A stretch of 64,000 nt of DNA from SHZI01 sp040080965 (GTDB taxonomy: Bacteria; Pseudomonadota; Gammaproteobacteria; Steroidobacterales; GCA-2729495), in contig JBEBHH010000007.1 in NCBI GenBank assembly GCA_040080965.1, positions 59,763 to 123,762 on the forward strand, in the 5' to 3' direction. The translations under genes were made by a program, and so were the position numbers. This document shows positions 25,960 through 35,764 of the stretch, piece after piece. The notes below the pieces were generated by a model. It saw only the letters and a program-made list of their open reading frames with translations. It was not told the origin of the DNA and searched no databases. Within the stretch, counting starts at the first letter, position 1. Each line of letters starts with the position of its first letter.

Positions 25960-28128
25960 TCAGCGTTGCCGGCGCTCCGCAGGGCGGCGCGGCACCGACC
26001 CGCCGGCCGCGCTGGCACCGAGCGCGGCGAGCCGCTCCGACAACAGTGCCGGCTCGCCCAGCAGGTAGCCCTGGGCCCGGGTAATCCCGAGCTTGCCGAG
26101 CAGGTCCAGCGTGGCGCGGTCCTCGACGAACTCCGCGACGGTCTCGAGCTGCATCACCCGCGCCACCTCCGAAATGGCCGCTACCACGGACTGGGAAACG
26201 ACATTCGTGGCGAGATCCCGGATGAAGCTGCCGTCGATCTTGAGCGTGTCGACCGGGAACAGCTTGAGGTAGGCAAACGAGCTGAGGCCGGTACCGAAGT
26301 CATCGAGGGAAAACCGGCACCCGGACCGGCGCAGAGTGTGCATGAAGGTCTGGGCCCGCTGCAGGTTCGCGACGGCTACCGTCTCGGTAATCTCGAAGCA
26401 GATCAGTTCCGGGGGCACGCCGCTGCGCTCGAGCTGCTGCTGCACGAAGGCGAGGAACGGCTCGCTGCCGAGGCTCTGGCCCGACAGGTTGATGGCAAAC
26501 CGGGCCCGCGCCTCCGGGAGTACCGCTGCTGACCGGCCCAGCAGGGACAGCGTGTTCGCAACGACCCAGCGATCCAGCTCCTCCATCATCTGGTAACGCT
26601 CTGCCGCCGACAGGAACTCCGAGGGAGAAACGTGCTGGTCGTCCTCGTCCAGGAGCCGTACGAGGACCTCGAAGTAGGAATCCTCTGCCCCTTCGGCCGC
26701 CGGCCGGATGGAGGCGATTGGTTGTCCCATGAGCACCAGGCGGCCCCGGTCTATGGCATTGCGGATGTAACCGACGAGCTGGATGTCATCAAACCGCTGG
26801 ACGATGGAAAGGTCCGCCGGCTCATAGACCTCCACCCTGCCCCGGCCCCGGTCCTTGGCGGCTGAACAGGCGACCTGGGCCGTGGACAGCGCCCCGCCGT
26901 CGACAGGCACCATGCCGTCAACCGGGATCGATGAATCCATGATCGCCCGGCCAATGCCAATGCTTACCGAGGCTCCGAAGCTCCGGTCGCCCTGACCGAA
27001 TTCCAGGCGGCGAAAGCGTGCCGCAGCGGACTCGGCCAGCCGGCGGGCATCGTCCAGGTCCGTGCCCAGCAGCAAGGCGGCAAACCGGTCGCTTGCAATG
27101 CGGGTAATGGCATGCCCCGGCAGCTCCTCCCGCAGGATGGCCGCGAAACTTGCCAGCACCCGGTCGCCCACTTCCCGGCCGAGCGTGTCGTTGGCAACGT
27201 GCAGGCGATCGATGTCGAAGTACATGACCACGGGAGGGGCGCTGCTGGCCCCGGCCACGGCCGCGCTCAGCAGCTTCTCGAATGCCGGCCAGGCGGGAAG
27301 GCCGGTAAGCGCATCAAATGACCTCTCGAGAACAGTTTCGATGTGGGTGGCGAGGTAACGTCCCACCCGGGACCGCCGGCGGAGGCTGAACTCGGGACCC
27401 TTCCAGCCCGAAAGCGCCAGGACCCCGATTACCGCGTGATCCGGGCCGCGGATCATTGCCCGGTAGAGATCACTGATGCCGGATTCATCCAGGTCCGGTT
27501 CCTCGAACAGCATCATCTCCAGCTCGGACCTGGTGAAACGACCTCCCTGGATCAGGGTGATGTGCTTGTCGGGGATGAGAAGCGCGGCGGCATCGATCTC
27601 GAGGTAGTGCCGGCACAGCTTCAGGATGCGTTCGAGCATGGCCTGGCAGTCGGCGGGGCCCTGCACCGCGCGCTCGACCTCGTGCAACAGGCGCTCCTCG
27701 GCGGCTTGTACGTTGAGCTTCCGGTAGCCCTCGAGCAGGCGGACGCGGAGGCTCAACTCACGCTCCAGGGTCCGTGTGGCCGGCAAAACCAGTTCGGCAC
27801 AGGCGTCGGCCGTGAGTGTGCCGGCGTCGACTGGCATGAGCAGCGCCAGCACGCCGAGCGGCTCGCCCTTCTCGTTGCGCAGCGTGATCAGGTAGGCGAC
27901 TGCAGCATCGAGATCGACCCGGGCCGTGCGCGCACCGGTGCCAGGCAGCAGGCTCTTGAGCGCAGCGCGATACGCGCTGGTCAGGCGCAGGGGCGGCTGT
28001 GCCTCCTCGCTCCAGATGCTGGCGCCGTTGTGGCCATAGCAGTGAAAACCGCGAACCTGCGGCAGGAAGGCCCGCAGCAACGCCGCGTAATCCCCCAGCA
28101 CCTGATGCTTTTCGCCCCCGGTGTCCAT
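25960..28128 (-). CDS. GGDEF-EAL protein, probable c-di-GMP phosphodiesterase
   Basis: 722 residues, no membrane segment. The N-terminal 270 residues include a GAF-like sensory region. The GGDEF domain is degenerate: the active-site loop reads IASDRF instead of GGDEF, so it is unlikely to make c-di-GMP. The EAL domain appears intact: FEVLVRL (EVL variant, about residue 486), INLSGQSL, FEITET, SLDDFGTGLSSF (about 606), DTLKIDGSF, ETVAEFVED and QGYLLGEP. Expected role: hydrolysis of c-di-GMP, possibly allosterically controlled by the degenerate domain. Divergent from nadA across about 150 bp. Confidence 0.88.
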   Translation of the reverse strand: MDTGGEKHQVLGDYAALLRAFLPQVRGFHCYGHNGASIWSEEAQPPLRLTSAYRAALKSLLPGTGARTARVDLDAAVAYLITLRNEKGEPLGVLALLMPVDAGTLTADACAELVLPATRTLERELSLRVRLLEGYRKLNVQAAEERLLHEVERAVQGPADCQAMLERILKLCRHYLEIDAAALLIPDKHITLIQGGRFTRSELEMMLFEEPDLDESGISDLYRAMIRGPDHAVIGVLALSGWKGPEFSLRRRSRVGRYLATHIETVLERSFDALTGLPAWPAFEKLLSAAVAGASSAPPVVMYFDIDRLHVANDTLGREVGDRVLASFAAILREELPGHAITRIASDRFAALLLGTDLDDARRLAESAAARFRRLEFGQGDRSFGASVSIGIGRAIMDSSIPVDGMVPVDGGALSTAQVACSAAKDRGRGRVEVYEPADLSIVQRFDDIQLVGYIRNAIDRGRLVLMGQPIASIRPAAEGAEDSYFEVLVRLLDEDDQHVSPSEFLSAAERYQMMEELDRWVVANTLSLLGRSAAVLPEARARFAINLSGQSLGSEPFLAFVQQQLERSGVPPELICFEITETVAVANLQRAQTFMHTLRRSGCRFSLDDFGTGLSSFAYLKLFPVDTLKIDGSFIRDLATNVVSQSVVAAISEVARVMQLETVAEFVEDRATLDLLGKLGITRAQGYLLGEPALLSERLAALGASAAGGSVPRRPAERRQR

Positions 28129-28286
28129 GCCCCTGCACTCACCCTCGGTCAGCCGGTTTAAGTGACTGAAATTTTGGTGGTTTTGGCAATCCTCAAACGT
28201 GACGGGCTTCCCAGAAACACCTCCCCGGCGGGCCGCCGCCGGGCTGCCTTATACTCCGGTCCCCGGATTCGAGAACCGTGCCACGA

Positions 28287-29312
28287 ATGAACCAGACCAC
28301 CGAAGCCCTGGCCTTCACCCCGGAGGTTGAACGGGAAACCCGTGACCTTTACCAGCGGGTCCGGCGGGTGATTCCCGATGTCGAATGGCCCGTGCATGCG
28401 CCCCTGATCTCCGCGATCAACCGCCTGAAGCAGGAACGCAACGCGATCATCCTGGTGCATAACTACATGCGGCCGGAAATCTTCCATGGCGTCGCGGACT
28501 ACTCAGGGGATTCGCTGGGACTCGCCCAGTTCGGCGAGCGCACGGCGGCCGGAACCATCGTGATGTGCGGGGTCCACTTCATGGCGGAGACAGCCCGGAT
28601 TCTCAGCCCGGAAAAGACGGTGCTGCTGCCGGACCTGAAGGCCGGATGTTCCCTGGCCTCCTCGATTACGGCAGCCGACGTCCGGGCACTGCGCAAGAAG
28701 CACCCGGGAGCACCGGTGGTCACCTACGTGAATACCTCCGCAGACGTGAAGGCCGAGTCGGACATCTGCTGTACCTCCGCCAACGCGGTGCAGGTCGTCG
28801 AGTCCCTGGGGGTGGAAGAAGTGATCTTCATTCCGGACAAGTTCCTCGGGAAGTACGTCGCCGGCAAAACCGGGGTCAAGCTGATCCTCTGGGAAGGGGC
28901 CTGCGAGGTCCACGAACGCTTCTCGGGCCCCGAACTGCGCGACTTCCGCGACATGCACCCCGGCATCCATGTCATGGCCCATCCGGAGTGCCCGCCAGAC
29001 GTCCTGGCCGAGGCCGACTTCGTGGGATCAACGTCGGCGATGATCCAGCACGTGGACGAGGTTCACCCGAAGCAGGTGGCCATGATCACGGAGTGCGCCA
29101 TGGCGGGCAACGTCGCCGTGGAGTTCCCCGATGTCGAGTTCATCCAGCCCTGCAATCTCTGCCCGCACATGCAGCGCATCACCCTGCCCAAGATCCTCCG
29201 GTCACTGCAGACCATGAGTCCGGCGATTGACGTGCCCGCCGACGTCGCCCGGCGGGCGCGCCAGGCCCTGGAACGCATGCTGGCTGTCGGTCGCGGCGCC
29301 GCCCGCGATTGA
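28287..29312 (+). CDS. nadA: Quinolinate synthase
   Basis: Condenses iminoaspartate and dihydroxyacetone phosphate to quinolinate with a [4Fe-4S] cluster. 341 residues from ATG 28287; GTG 28278 would add three residues. The three cluster Cys are visible in LKAGCSLA, WEGACEVHE and QPCNLCPHM. Triplicated NadA-fold motifs include HNYMRPEI, GVHFMAETA, PDLKAGC and MAHPECP. nadB follows 24 bp later. A TATACT lies about 30 bp upstream but has no clear -35. Confidence 0.96.
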   Translation: MNQTTEALAFTPEVERETRDLYQRVRRVIPDVEWPVHAPLISAINRLKQERNAIILVHNYMRPEIFHGVADYSGDSLGLAQFGERTAAGTIVMCGVHFMAETARILSPEKTVLLPDLKAGCSLASSITAADVRALRKKHPGAPVVTYVNTSADVKAESDICCTSANAVQVVESLGVEEVIFIPDKFLGKYVAGKTGVKLILWEGACEVHERFSGPELRDFRDMHPGIHVMAHPECPPDVLAEADFVGSTSAMIQHVDEVHPKQVAMITECAMAGNVAVEFPDVEFIQPCNLCPHMQRITLPKILRSLQTMSPAIDVPADVARRARQALERMLAVGRGAARD

Positions 29313-29336
29313 CCTGACCGGACACTCCACAAACCA

Positions 29337-30965
29337 GTGACCCCATCAGCAGCGTTCGACGTCATCGTGCTTGGCGGTGGCCTGGGGGGCATCTCCGTCG
29401 CACTCCGGCTGGCCGACTCCGGGCTCTCAGTGGGACTCATCCGCAAGAAGCCCTCCGCCGAGAGCTCGAGCGCCTGGGCCCAGGGCGGCATTGCCGCCGC
29501 CATGGACCCGGAGGACTCACCGGCCCAGCACGCCGCTGACACGCTCGTGGCGGGAGCCGGGCTCTGCCGCCGCACCACGGTCGACTTTGTCGTTAACCAG
29601 GCGCCTGAGGCGATCCGCTGGCTGCAGGGCCAGGGCGTCGAATTCACGCCGGCCGGAGCCAATCACCGGGGCTCCCTGCACCTGACCCGCGAAGGGGGGC
29701 ATTCCCGGCGCCGGATCGTCCACGCCGCCGACGCAACGGGCGATGCCATCATTTCGAGCCTGGAAGCCCGAGTTGCGGAGCACGAAGGCATTCAGCTTCT
29801 CGATGACCGGATCGGTATCGACCTGATAACGAGCGCAAAGCAGCGGATTCCCGGGACCAACCGCTGTGTCGGTATCTATGCGCTCAACCGGACCACCGGG
29901 CGGGTGGAAACCATCGCAGCGCGGTCCATCGTCCTCGCAACCGGCGGCGCATCGAAAATCTATCTCTACACCACCAACCCGGACACCTCGACCGGCGACG
30001 GCATTGCAATGGCCTGGCGGGCCGGCTGTCGAGTGGCGAACATGGAGTTCGTCCAGTTCCATCCCACCTGCCTCTTTCACCCGCTGGCCAAGTCCGTGCT
30101 GATTTCCGAGGCCGTCCGCGGCGAAGGCGGTGTTCTGCGCCTGCCTGATGGCCGCCGGTTCATGGATGCCCACGATCCGCGGGCCGAGCTCGCCCCGCGC
30201 GACATCGTTGCGCGGGCGATCGATGCGGAGATGAAGCGCGGCGGCCTCGACTGCGTGTATCTCGACATCAGCCACAAGCCGGCGGCGGAAATCCTCGAGC
30301 ACTTCCCCAACATCGCCCAGCGGCTCCGGACGTATGGCATCGACATCACCCGGGACCCGATACCGGTGGTACCGGCGGCCCACTACAGCTGCGGCGGGAT
30401 CGTGACTGGCCTGGACGCCGCGACCGACCTCCCGGGGCTGTTCGCGGTCGGCGAATGCACCTGGACGGGATTGCACGGGGCCAACCGGCTCGCCAGCAAT
30501 TCCCTGCTGGAATGCGTGGTCTTCGGGGCTGCGGCCAGCCGGCGCATCGTCGCCGACATCGGCTCTGCGCCACCACCGGCCACCAACCTGGCTCCCTGGG
30601 ATGAAAGCCGCGTGACGGACCCGGACGAGCTGGTGATCGTGTCCCACAACTGGGACGAGCTCCGCCGCTTCATGTGGGACTACGTCGGCATCGTGAGGAC
30701 CAACAAGCGCCTTGCCCGGGCGCGCCATCGCGTTGACCTGCTTCACGAGGAGATTGCGGAGTTCTACGGCAACTTCCGGGTGACGAATGACCTGATCGAG
30801 CTGCGCAACCTGGCACTCGTGGCGGAGCTGACGATACTCTGCGCGCAGTCACGCCAGGAAAGCCGCGGCCTGCACTGCAACCGGGACTATCCGGAGGCGC
30901 TCCCCGACAGCGAGGCGCGCGACACCATCCTCATCCCGGGCGCCGCTGCAAGAATTCGGGCCTGA
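29337..30965 (+). CDS. nadB: L-aspartate oxidase
   Basis: FAD enzyme oxidising L-aspartate to iminoaspartate for NadA. 542 residues: FAD-binding VIVLGGGLGGISVALRLA, SSSAWAQGGIAA, active-site QFHPTCLFHP and EAVRGEGGVLR, and a C-terminal helical domain with HCNRDYPE. Start GTG 29337, 24 bp after nadA, so the pair forms the first two steps of de novo NAD synthesis. The 3' end overlaps the convergent oxidase gene by 35 bp. Confidence 0.96.
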   Translation: MTPSAAFDVIVLGGGLGGISVALRLADSGLSVGLIRKKPSAESSSAWAQGGIAAAMDPEDSPAQHAADTLVAGAGLCRRTTVDFVVNQAPEAIRWLQGQGVEFTPAGANHRGSLHLTREGGHSRRRIVHAADATGDAIISSLEARVAEHEGIQLLDDRIGIDLITSAKQRIPGTNRCVGIYALNRTTGRVETIAARSIVLATGGASKIYLYTTNPDTSTGDGIAMAWRAGCRVANMEFVQFHPTCLFHPLAKSVLISEAVRGEGGVLRLPDGRRFMDAHDPRAELAPRDIVARAIDAEMKRGGLDCVYLDISHKPAAEILEHFPNIAQRLRTYGIDITRDPIPVVPAAHYSCGGIVTGLDAATDLPGLFAVGECTWTGLHGANRLASNSLLECVVFGAAASRRIVADIGSAPPPATNLAPWDESRVTDPDELVIVSHNWDELRRFMWDYVGIVRTNKRLARARHRVDLLHEEIAEFYGNFRVTNDLIELRNLALVAELTILCAQSRQESRGLHCNRDYPEALPDSEARDTILIPGAAARIRA

Positions 30966-32124
30966 TCGCCGCGATGCTGGTCGTGCCGGCGAACTGCATG
31001 CTGCGCTGAAGTTCCGCGTCGAGTATCGCCAGCACCTTTCCCACCCCCTTGTCGCCGTAGGCAGCGAGGCCAAAGAGGTAGGGCCGGCCGACGCAAACCG
31101 CGTCCGCGCCCAGCGCCAGCGCCTTGAAGATGTCCGTGCCCCGCCGGATTCCGCCGTCGATCAGCACCGGAATCCGGCCCTTGACCGCAGCGACCACTTC
31201 CGGAAGGCACTCCAGCGTGCCCCGCCCGCTTTCCTCCTGCCGCCCGCCATGGTTGGACACGATCAGACCGTCCACACGCCGGCGCACGGCGAGTTCGGCA
31301 TCCTCCCGCGTGACGATGCCCTTCAGGAGGACTGGCAGCCGGGTGTTCGCCTTGAGCCAGTCCACGCTGTCCCAGGTCAGGGCAGGATCGCCGATGCGCG
31401 GCGGCCCCTTGTAGCCCTCCATGTTGCCCATCCGGGGCGGGCCCTTGCGCGTCGAAAGCCGGGAAAACCAGCGTTCCCCCTCCCGATTCCCGCGCGTAGG
31501 GGAATCCACGGTCACCGCGACCGCCCGGCAGCCTGCAGCCTCGGCGCCCGCCAGCAGGTGGCGCATCAGGCCCTGGTCAGGCGACGGATAGAGCTGGAAC
31601 CACAAGGGCGACGAGCCCGCCGCGCGAATCTCGCCCACACTGCTGCTGCTCGTCGTCGACACGATCATCAGGTGGCCGCGCTCGGACGCACCCCGCATCG
31701 TGGCCGGCTCGCCGTCGGCATGAATCGTCTGCTGGGCACCGGCGGGCGCGAGCAGGATCGGCGTGGGTAGTTTCTGGCCGAGGATCTCCACACCGGTGTC
31801 GACCTTGCTGACGTCCACCAGCCTGCGGACGCGCATCTGCCAGGCATCGTAAGCCGTGCGGTTGGCTTCCAGCGTACGCTGGTCATCGGAGCCATTGACG
31901 ATGAAGTGCCAGGCCTCCGGGTCCAGCTTGCGTTGCGCCACCCGCTGCATCTGGAAGACATCCAGCACTTCATCGAGCGACTCAGGGACGGCAAACTCGG
32001 GCCGCGCCAATGCGCGAACAGGTCCGAGCAGGCCGGGAGCCGCCAGCAGGGGGGACTGCAGCAGGAAGCGGAGCAAACGGCGGCGCACTGCCTCGCGAGA
32101 AGCGACACTGTCAGTTCTGTTCAC
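30931..32124 (-). CDS. FMN-dependent alpha-hydroxy acid oxidase/dehydrogenase, probably exported
   Basis: Oxidises a 2-hydroxy acid (lactate, glycolate, mandelate type) to the keto acid. 397 residues with the (S)-2-hydroxy-acid dehydrogenase fold: PILLAPAGAQQTIHADGE, active-site SNHGGRQ (His base, Arg), LIDGGIRRGTDIFKALALGA and GRPYLFGLA. Unusually, the N-terminus is RRRLLRFLLQSPLLAAPGLL, a Tat-like twin-arginine signal. Start ATG 32124 overlaps the upstream NTF2-like gene (ATGA). Substrate not identifiable. Confidence 0.85.
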   Translation of the reverse strand: MNRTDSVASREAVRRRLLRFLLQSPLLAAPGLLGPVRALARPEFAVPESLDEVLDVFQMQRVAQRKLDPEAWHFIVNGSDDQRTLEANRTAYDAWQMRVRRLVDVSKVDTGVEILGQKLPTPILLAPAGAQQTIHADGEPATMRGASERGHLMIVSTTSSSSVGEIRAAGSSPLWFQLYPSPDQGLMRHLLAGAEAAGCRAVAVTVDSPTRGNREGERWFSRLSTRKGPPRMGNMEGYKGPPRIGDPALTWDSVDWLKANTRLPVLLKGIVTREDAELAVRRRVDGLIVSNHGGRQEESGRGTLECLPEVVAAVKGRIPVLIDGGIRRGTDIFKALALGADAVCVGRPYLFGLAAYGDKGVGKVLAILDAELQRSMQFAGTTSIAAIRPEFLQRRPG

Positions 32125-32789
32125 GGGCGTGGCTTCCCGGCGGGATCATTCCCGTGGCGCTCCTTGTACGCGGCATCGGACTGGGCGCTGAATTCCTTGA
32201 AGTCGGGCTGCACGATTCTCTGGCGCAGCGCCTTGATGTAGGAATCGGGCCCCAGGGGGCACTGGGCGTAGAGAATGTGCTTCCAGCCATCGGCCTTCCT
32301 GCGGAACAACGTGAGACACCGGTCGAAGCCCGCGGTCGGGGGCGTGGGAGGCCCGACGGCGACGTCGATCTCGTAGAAGTGGTCGAACAGGGCCAGGGCG
32401 AGGTCCGGCGCCAGCGACTTGACGTGCAGGTTTGAGAATTTCCACCGGAAGGCTCGGAGGACGCGCCGGCCGGGGCCCCAGTACTTCTCGATTTCGGGCC
32501 AGGACCTGAAGGCCGTTTCGATCTCCTCCGGGACGTACCAGGGCTCGGGATCATCGGCGTCCCAGACGTCCTTCAGGCGGAAGAAGTGCTGGCTGTTCCA
32601 GATCTCCTCGGTCTTCTTCAGTACGGCATCAATCTCGGTCCACAGCTGGCCCGGGCTGCCGACGCCGGAGCCACCGACTGCCGCGGCGGCGGGCAGGCCT
32701 GCAGCGACGCCCCCCAGGGCGACCATCATCTGCAGGGCCAGCCTTCGGTCGACGCCCTCAGCGGCTGCCTGCTCTGACTGATCGTTCAT
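32121..32789 (-). CDS. Exported NTF2-like (SnoaL-type) protein
   Basis: About 222 residues. N-terminal signal with DRRLALQMMVALGGVAAG, a twin-arginine (Tat) candidate, then a domain like SnoaL/DUF4440 proteins (LFDHFYEIDVAVG, GFDRCLTLFRRKADGWKHILYAQ). Such folds serve as small ligand-binding or isomerase/hydrolase domains; this one is not assignable. Start ATG 32789 has AGGAG 8 nt upstream; GTG 32798 is less likely. Translationally coupled (ATGA) to the FMN oxidase, so the two probably act together in the periplasm. Confidence 0.7.
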   Translation of the reverse strand: MNDQSEQAAAEGVDRRLALQMMVALGGVAAGLPAAAAVGGSGVGSPGQLWTEIDAVLKKTEEIWNSQHFFRLKDVWDADDPEPWYVPEEIETAFRSWPEIEKYWGPGRRVLRAFRWKFSNLHVKSLAPDLALALFDHFYEIDVAVGPPTPPTAGFDRCLTLFRRKADGWKHILYAQCPLGPDSYIKALRQRIVQPDFKEFSAQSDAAYKERHGNDPAGKPRP

Positions 32790-32985
32790 CGGGACCACTC
32801 CTGCTGTGAAACATCATTCAACCCCTGACGCTAATGGAACGGCCGGTAGCCGTCCACAGCCCGAACGGGGAACCATTGGCGCTGGACATAAACAGTGACG
32901 CGTCCACCCTCGGATTCGGGGAATCGGGTTATCCTCTGACCGTTTGGCGGTCGGCGCTGTTGCCGGCCGCAGGGAGCAGGCAGGA

Positions 32986-35685
32986 ATGGCGGTTCGACGG
33001 TCGGATCTGGAGCGGAGCGACGAGGAGCTCCGGGAGTGGGTTGAGTCCATCGAGTCGGTGCTGCGCACCGAGGGTCCGGAGCGCGCCAAGGCCCTGTTCC
33101 GGGCCGTGCGGGACTACCTCACGGACGCCCACGTGATCGTGGAGGACGCGACCCTCAATACGCCTTACCGCAACACCATTCCGCTGGAGCAGCAGCCGGC
33201 CTATCCGGGCAACATCGAGCTCGAGCAGCGGATCGAGAACATCAACCGGTGGAACGCCATGGCCATGGTGCTCCGCGGTTACGACAGCGGCACCGGGGTT
33301 GGCGGCCACATCGGTACCTACGCCTCCGGCGCCACCATGCTCGAGGTCGGCCTGAACCATTTCTTCCGGAACAAGGGCCCGGACTATGGTGGCGACCTGA
33401 TCAGCATCCAGGCGCATTGCTCGCCCGGCATCTACGCGCGGGCCTTCCTCGAGGGCCGGCTGTCGGCCGCGCAGCTGCAGAACTTCAGGCGGGAACTCCA
33501 GCCGGCGGGTGGGCTGTCGTCCTATCCCCACCCGCGCAACATGCCCGGATTCTGGGCATCCCCCTGCGCGTCCATGGGCCTGTCCACGCCAAGCTGCATC
33601 TACCAGGCACGGTTCGCCAAGTACCTGGAAAGCCGCGGCCTCAAGCCGAAGAACGGCGGCAAGGTGTGGAACTTCATCGGCGATGGGGAATCGGACGAGC
33701 CGGAAGTTCTGGGGACGATCAACATCGCCGCCCGCGAACAGCTGGACAACCTGATTCTCGTGGCGAACTGCAACCTGCAGCGCCTCGATGGACCCGTGCG
33801 CGGCAACGGGAAGATCATCCAGGAGCTCGAGCGCAGCTTCCGCGGCGCTGGCTGGAACGTCATCAAGGTCATCTGGAGCGGCGAGTGGGACACCCTCTTC
33901 GCCATCGACCACGAGGGCGTCCTGCAGGCCCGCATGGAGCAAGCGGTCGACGGCGATTACCAGATGTACTCGGTCTCCAGCGGCCCGGAGGTCCGGGCCC
34001 ACTGGAATGGCACCGACGAACGCCTGGCCGACATCATGCGGCATCTCTCGGATGAGGAGATTCGCGGCATCAAGCGCGGTGGTCACGACCAGCGCAAGAT
34101 CTTTGCCGCCTTCGAGCGCGCCATGCACAGCAATGGCCGTCCCACCGCCATCCTGATCAAGACGATCAAGGGTTATGGCATGCAGGGCTACGAGGGCTCG
34201 AACGTCGTCCACCAGAAGAAGAACCTGAGTGTTGATGAGCGTCAGGAAACCGCCCGTAGGCTGGGGATTGCGCTGTCCGACGAGGCCATTGCCCGCGCCG
34301 ACTTTTACCGGCCCGCCGAAGACAGCGAGGAGATCCGTTACCTGAATGAGCGCCGTGCGGCCCTGGGTGGCGGCTGGCCCCTGCGGGAGGTCCACTGCCC
34401 GTCGCTGGCGGCGCCGGACCTGGGGCTGTTCCAGGAGCAGCTCGCCGGCTCCGGAGAGCGCACGCTCTCGACGACCATGGCCTTCGTCCGCATGCTTTCG
34501 AAACTGATGGACCATCCCGAACTGGGCCGCTACATCGTGCCGATCGTGCCGGATGAGGCGCGGACCTTCGGTATGGAGGCATTGTTCCGGAAGGCTGGCA
34601 TCTACTCCTCCGAAGGCCAGAAGTACCGGCCGGTGGACAGCTCAACCCTGATGCCCTACCGGGAAGCGATGGACGGCCAGATCCTCCAGGAAGGCATCTG
34701 CGAAGCGGGTGCGATGGCCTCGTTCATGGCCGCTGGCACGGCCTACGCCGTGCACGGGGTCCCGACTATACCCTTCTACGTCTTCTATTCGATATTCGGC
34801 TTCCAGCGCGTGGGAGACATGATCTGGAGCTGCGGCGACATGTTGTCCCGCGGTTTCCTCCTGGGCGGAACTTCGGGCCGGACGACGCTGAACGGCGAGG
34901 GCCTGCAGCACCAGGACGGGCACTCCCAGGTCATTGCGAGTACGGTGCCGAGCCTGCTCAGCTACGACCCGGCATTTTCCTACGAGTTGGCCGTGATTGT
35001 CCGCGAGGGCATCCGGCGGATGTACGAGCTGCAGGAGAACGTCTTCTACTACATCACCATCCACAACGAGAATTACACCATGCCGCCCATGGGCGAGGCG
35101 CCCGCGGACGGCATCATCCGGGGCATGTACCGGTTCTCCACCGGTGAAGCCCCGGCAAAGCCCGGGCGAAAGGCGCACCTGCTCGGCAGCGGCGCCATCA
35201 TGACGGAGGTCCTGCGGGCCCAGACATTGCTGAAGGACCTGGGCGTTTCCGCGGACGTGTGGAGCGTGACGAGCTACAACGAGCTGTGCCGGGAGGCGAT
35301 GCACGTGGAACGGGCAAACCTGCTGGCGGGCGGCCAGGCTCCCGGCCAGGCAAGGGCCCGGCCGTGGGTCCAGGGACTGCTCGCGAAGGAATCCGGGGTG
35401 TTCGTTGCCGCCAGCGACTACATGAAATCGCTGCCGCTCAGCATCTCGCGCTGGGTGCCGGGTCCCTACGTGGTCCTCGGCACCGACGGCTACGGCCTGA
35501 GCGAGTCCCGGCCCGACCTGCGCACCTGGTTCGAGGTGAGCGCCGAATACATCGCCTGGGCCGCCCTGGCGGCCCTCGCGGAACAGGGGCTGGTCACCCG
35601 GGAGGAACTGGCGGCGGCGATGCTGGCGCTGGGCATCCAGGCAGGAAAGCCGGATCCGGCCTACGCGGGGCCTGCAACCCGGTAG
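32986..35685 (+). CDS. aceE: Pyruvate dehydrogenase E1 component, homodimeric type
   Basis: ThDP-dependent decarboxylation of pyruvate and acetyl transfer to E2 lipoate. 899 residues, normal for AceE. The ThDP/Mg2+ motif is GDGESDEPE (about residue 232) with NCNLQRLDGP 30 residues later; other AceE blocks are GGHIGTYASGAT, HQKKNLS, GISEAGA-like EGICEAGAMASF and QHQDGHSQV. Start ATG 32986; the open frame begins 14 codons earlier. No aceF or lpd is adjacent, so E2/E3 must be elsewhere, or this is a second E1 copy. A bidirectional hairpin follows. Confidence 0.95.
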   Translation: MAVRRSDLERSDEELREWVESIESVLRTEGPERAKALFRAVRDYLTDAHVIVEDATLNTPYRNTIPLEQQPAYPGNIELEQRIENINRWNAMAMVLRGYDSGTGVGGHIGTYASGATMLEVGLNHFFRNKGPDYGGDLISIQAHCSPGIYARAFLEGRLSAAQLQNFRRELQPAGGLSSYPHPRNMPGFWASPCASMGLSTPSCIYQARFAKYLESRGLKPKNGGKVWNFIGDGESDEPEVLGTINIAAREQLDNLILVANCNLQRLDGPVRGNGKIIQELERSFRGAGWNVIKVIWSGEWDTLFAIDHEGVLQARMEQAVDGDYQMYSVSSGPEVRAHWNGTDERLADIMRHLSDEEIRGIKRGGHDQRKIFAAFERAMHSNGRPTAILIKTIKGYGMQGYEGSNVVHQKKNLSVDERQETARRLGIALSDEAIARADFYRPAEDSEEIRYLNERRAALGGGWPLREVHCPSLAAPDLGLFQEQLAGSGERTLSTTMAFVRMLSKLMDHPELGRYIVPIVPDEARTFGMEALFRKAGIYSSEGQKYRPVDSSTLMPYREAMDGQILQEGICEAGAMASFMAAGTAYAVHGVPTIPFYVFYSIFGFQRVGDMIWSCGDMLSRGFLLGGTSGRTTLNGEGLQHQDGHSQVIASTVPSLLSYDPAFSYELAVIVREGIRRMYELQENVFYYITIHNENYTMPPMGEAPADGIIRGMYRFSTGEAPAKPGRKAHLLGSGAIMTEVLRAQTLLKDLGVSADVWSVTSYNELCREAMHVERANLLAGGQAPGQARARPWVQGLLAKESGVFVAASDYMKSLPLSISRWVPGPYVVLGTDGYGLSESRPDLRTWFEVSAEYIAWAALAALAEQGLVTREELAAAMLALGIQAGKPDPAYAGPATR

Positions 35686-35714
35686 CGGGGCGACGGGAAC
35701 CGGGGCCGAAGAAG

Positions 35715-35738
35715 AAAGGGCCCCTTTTGGGGGCCCTT
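35715..35738. terminator. Bidirectional terminator between aceE and the VPLPA-CTERM gene
   Basis: AAGGGCCCC / GGGGCCCTT stem with a short T/A-rich loop, 30 bp after aceE and 27 bp beyond the end of the minus-strand gene; the minus strand continues TCTTCTT, the plus strand CAGGAATC. Better as a minus-strand terminator. Confidence 0.7.
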
Positions 35739-35764
35739 CAGGAATCGAAAGTGACGGTAACGTC

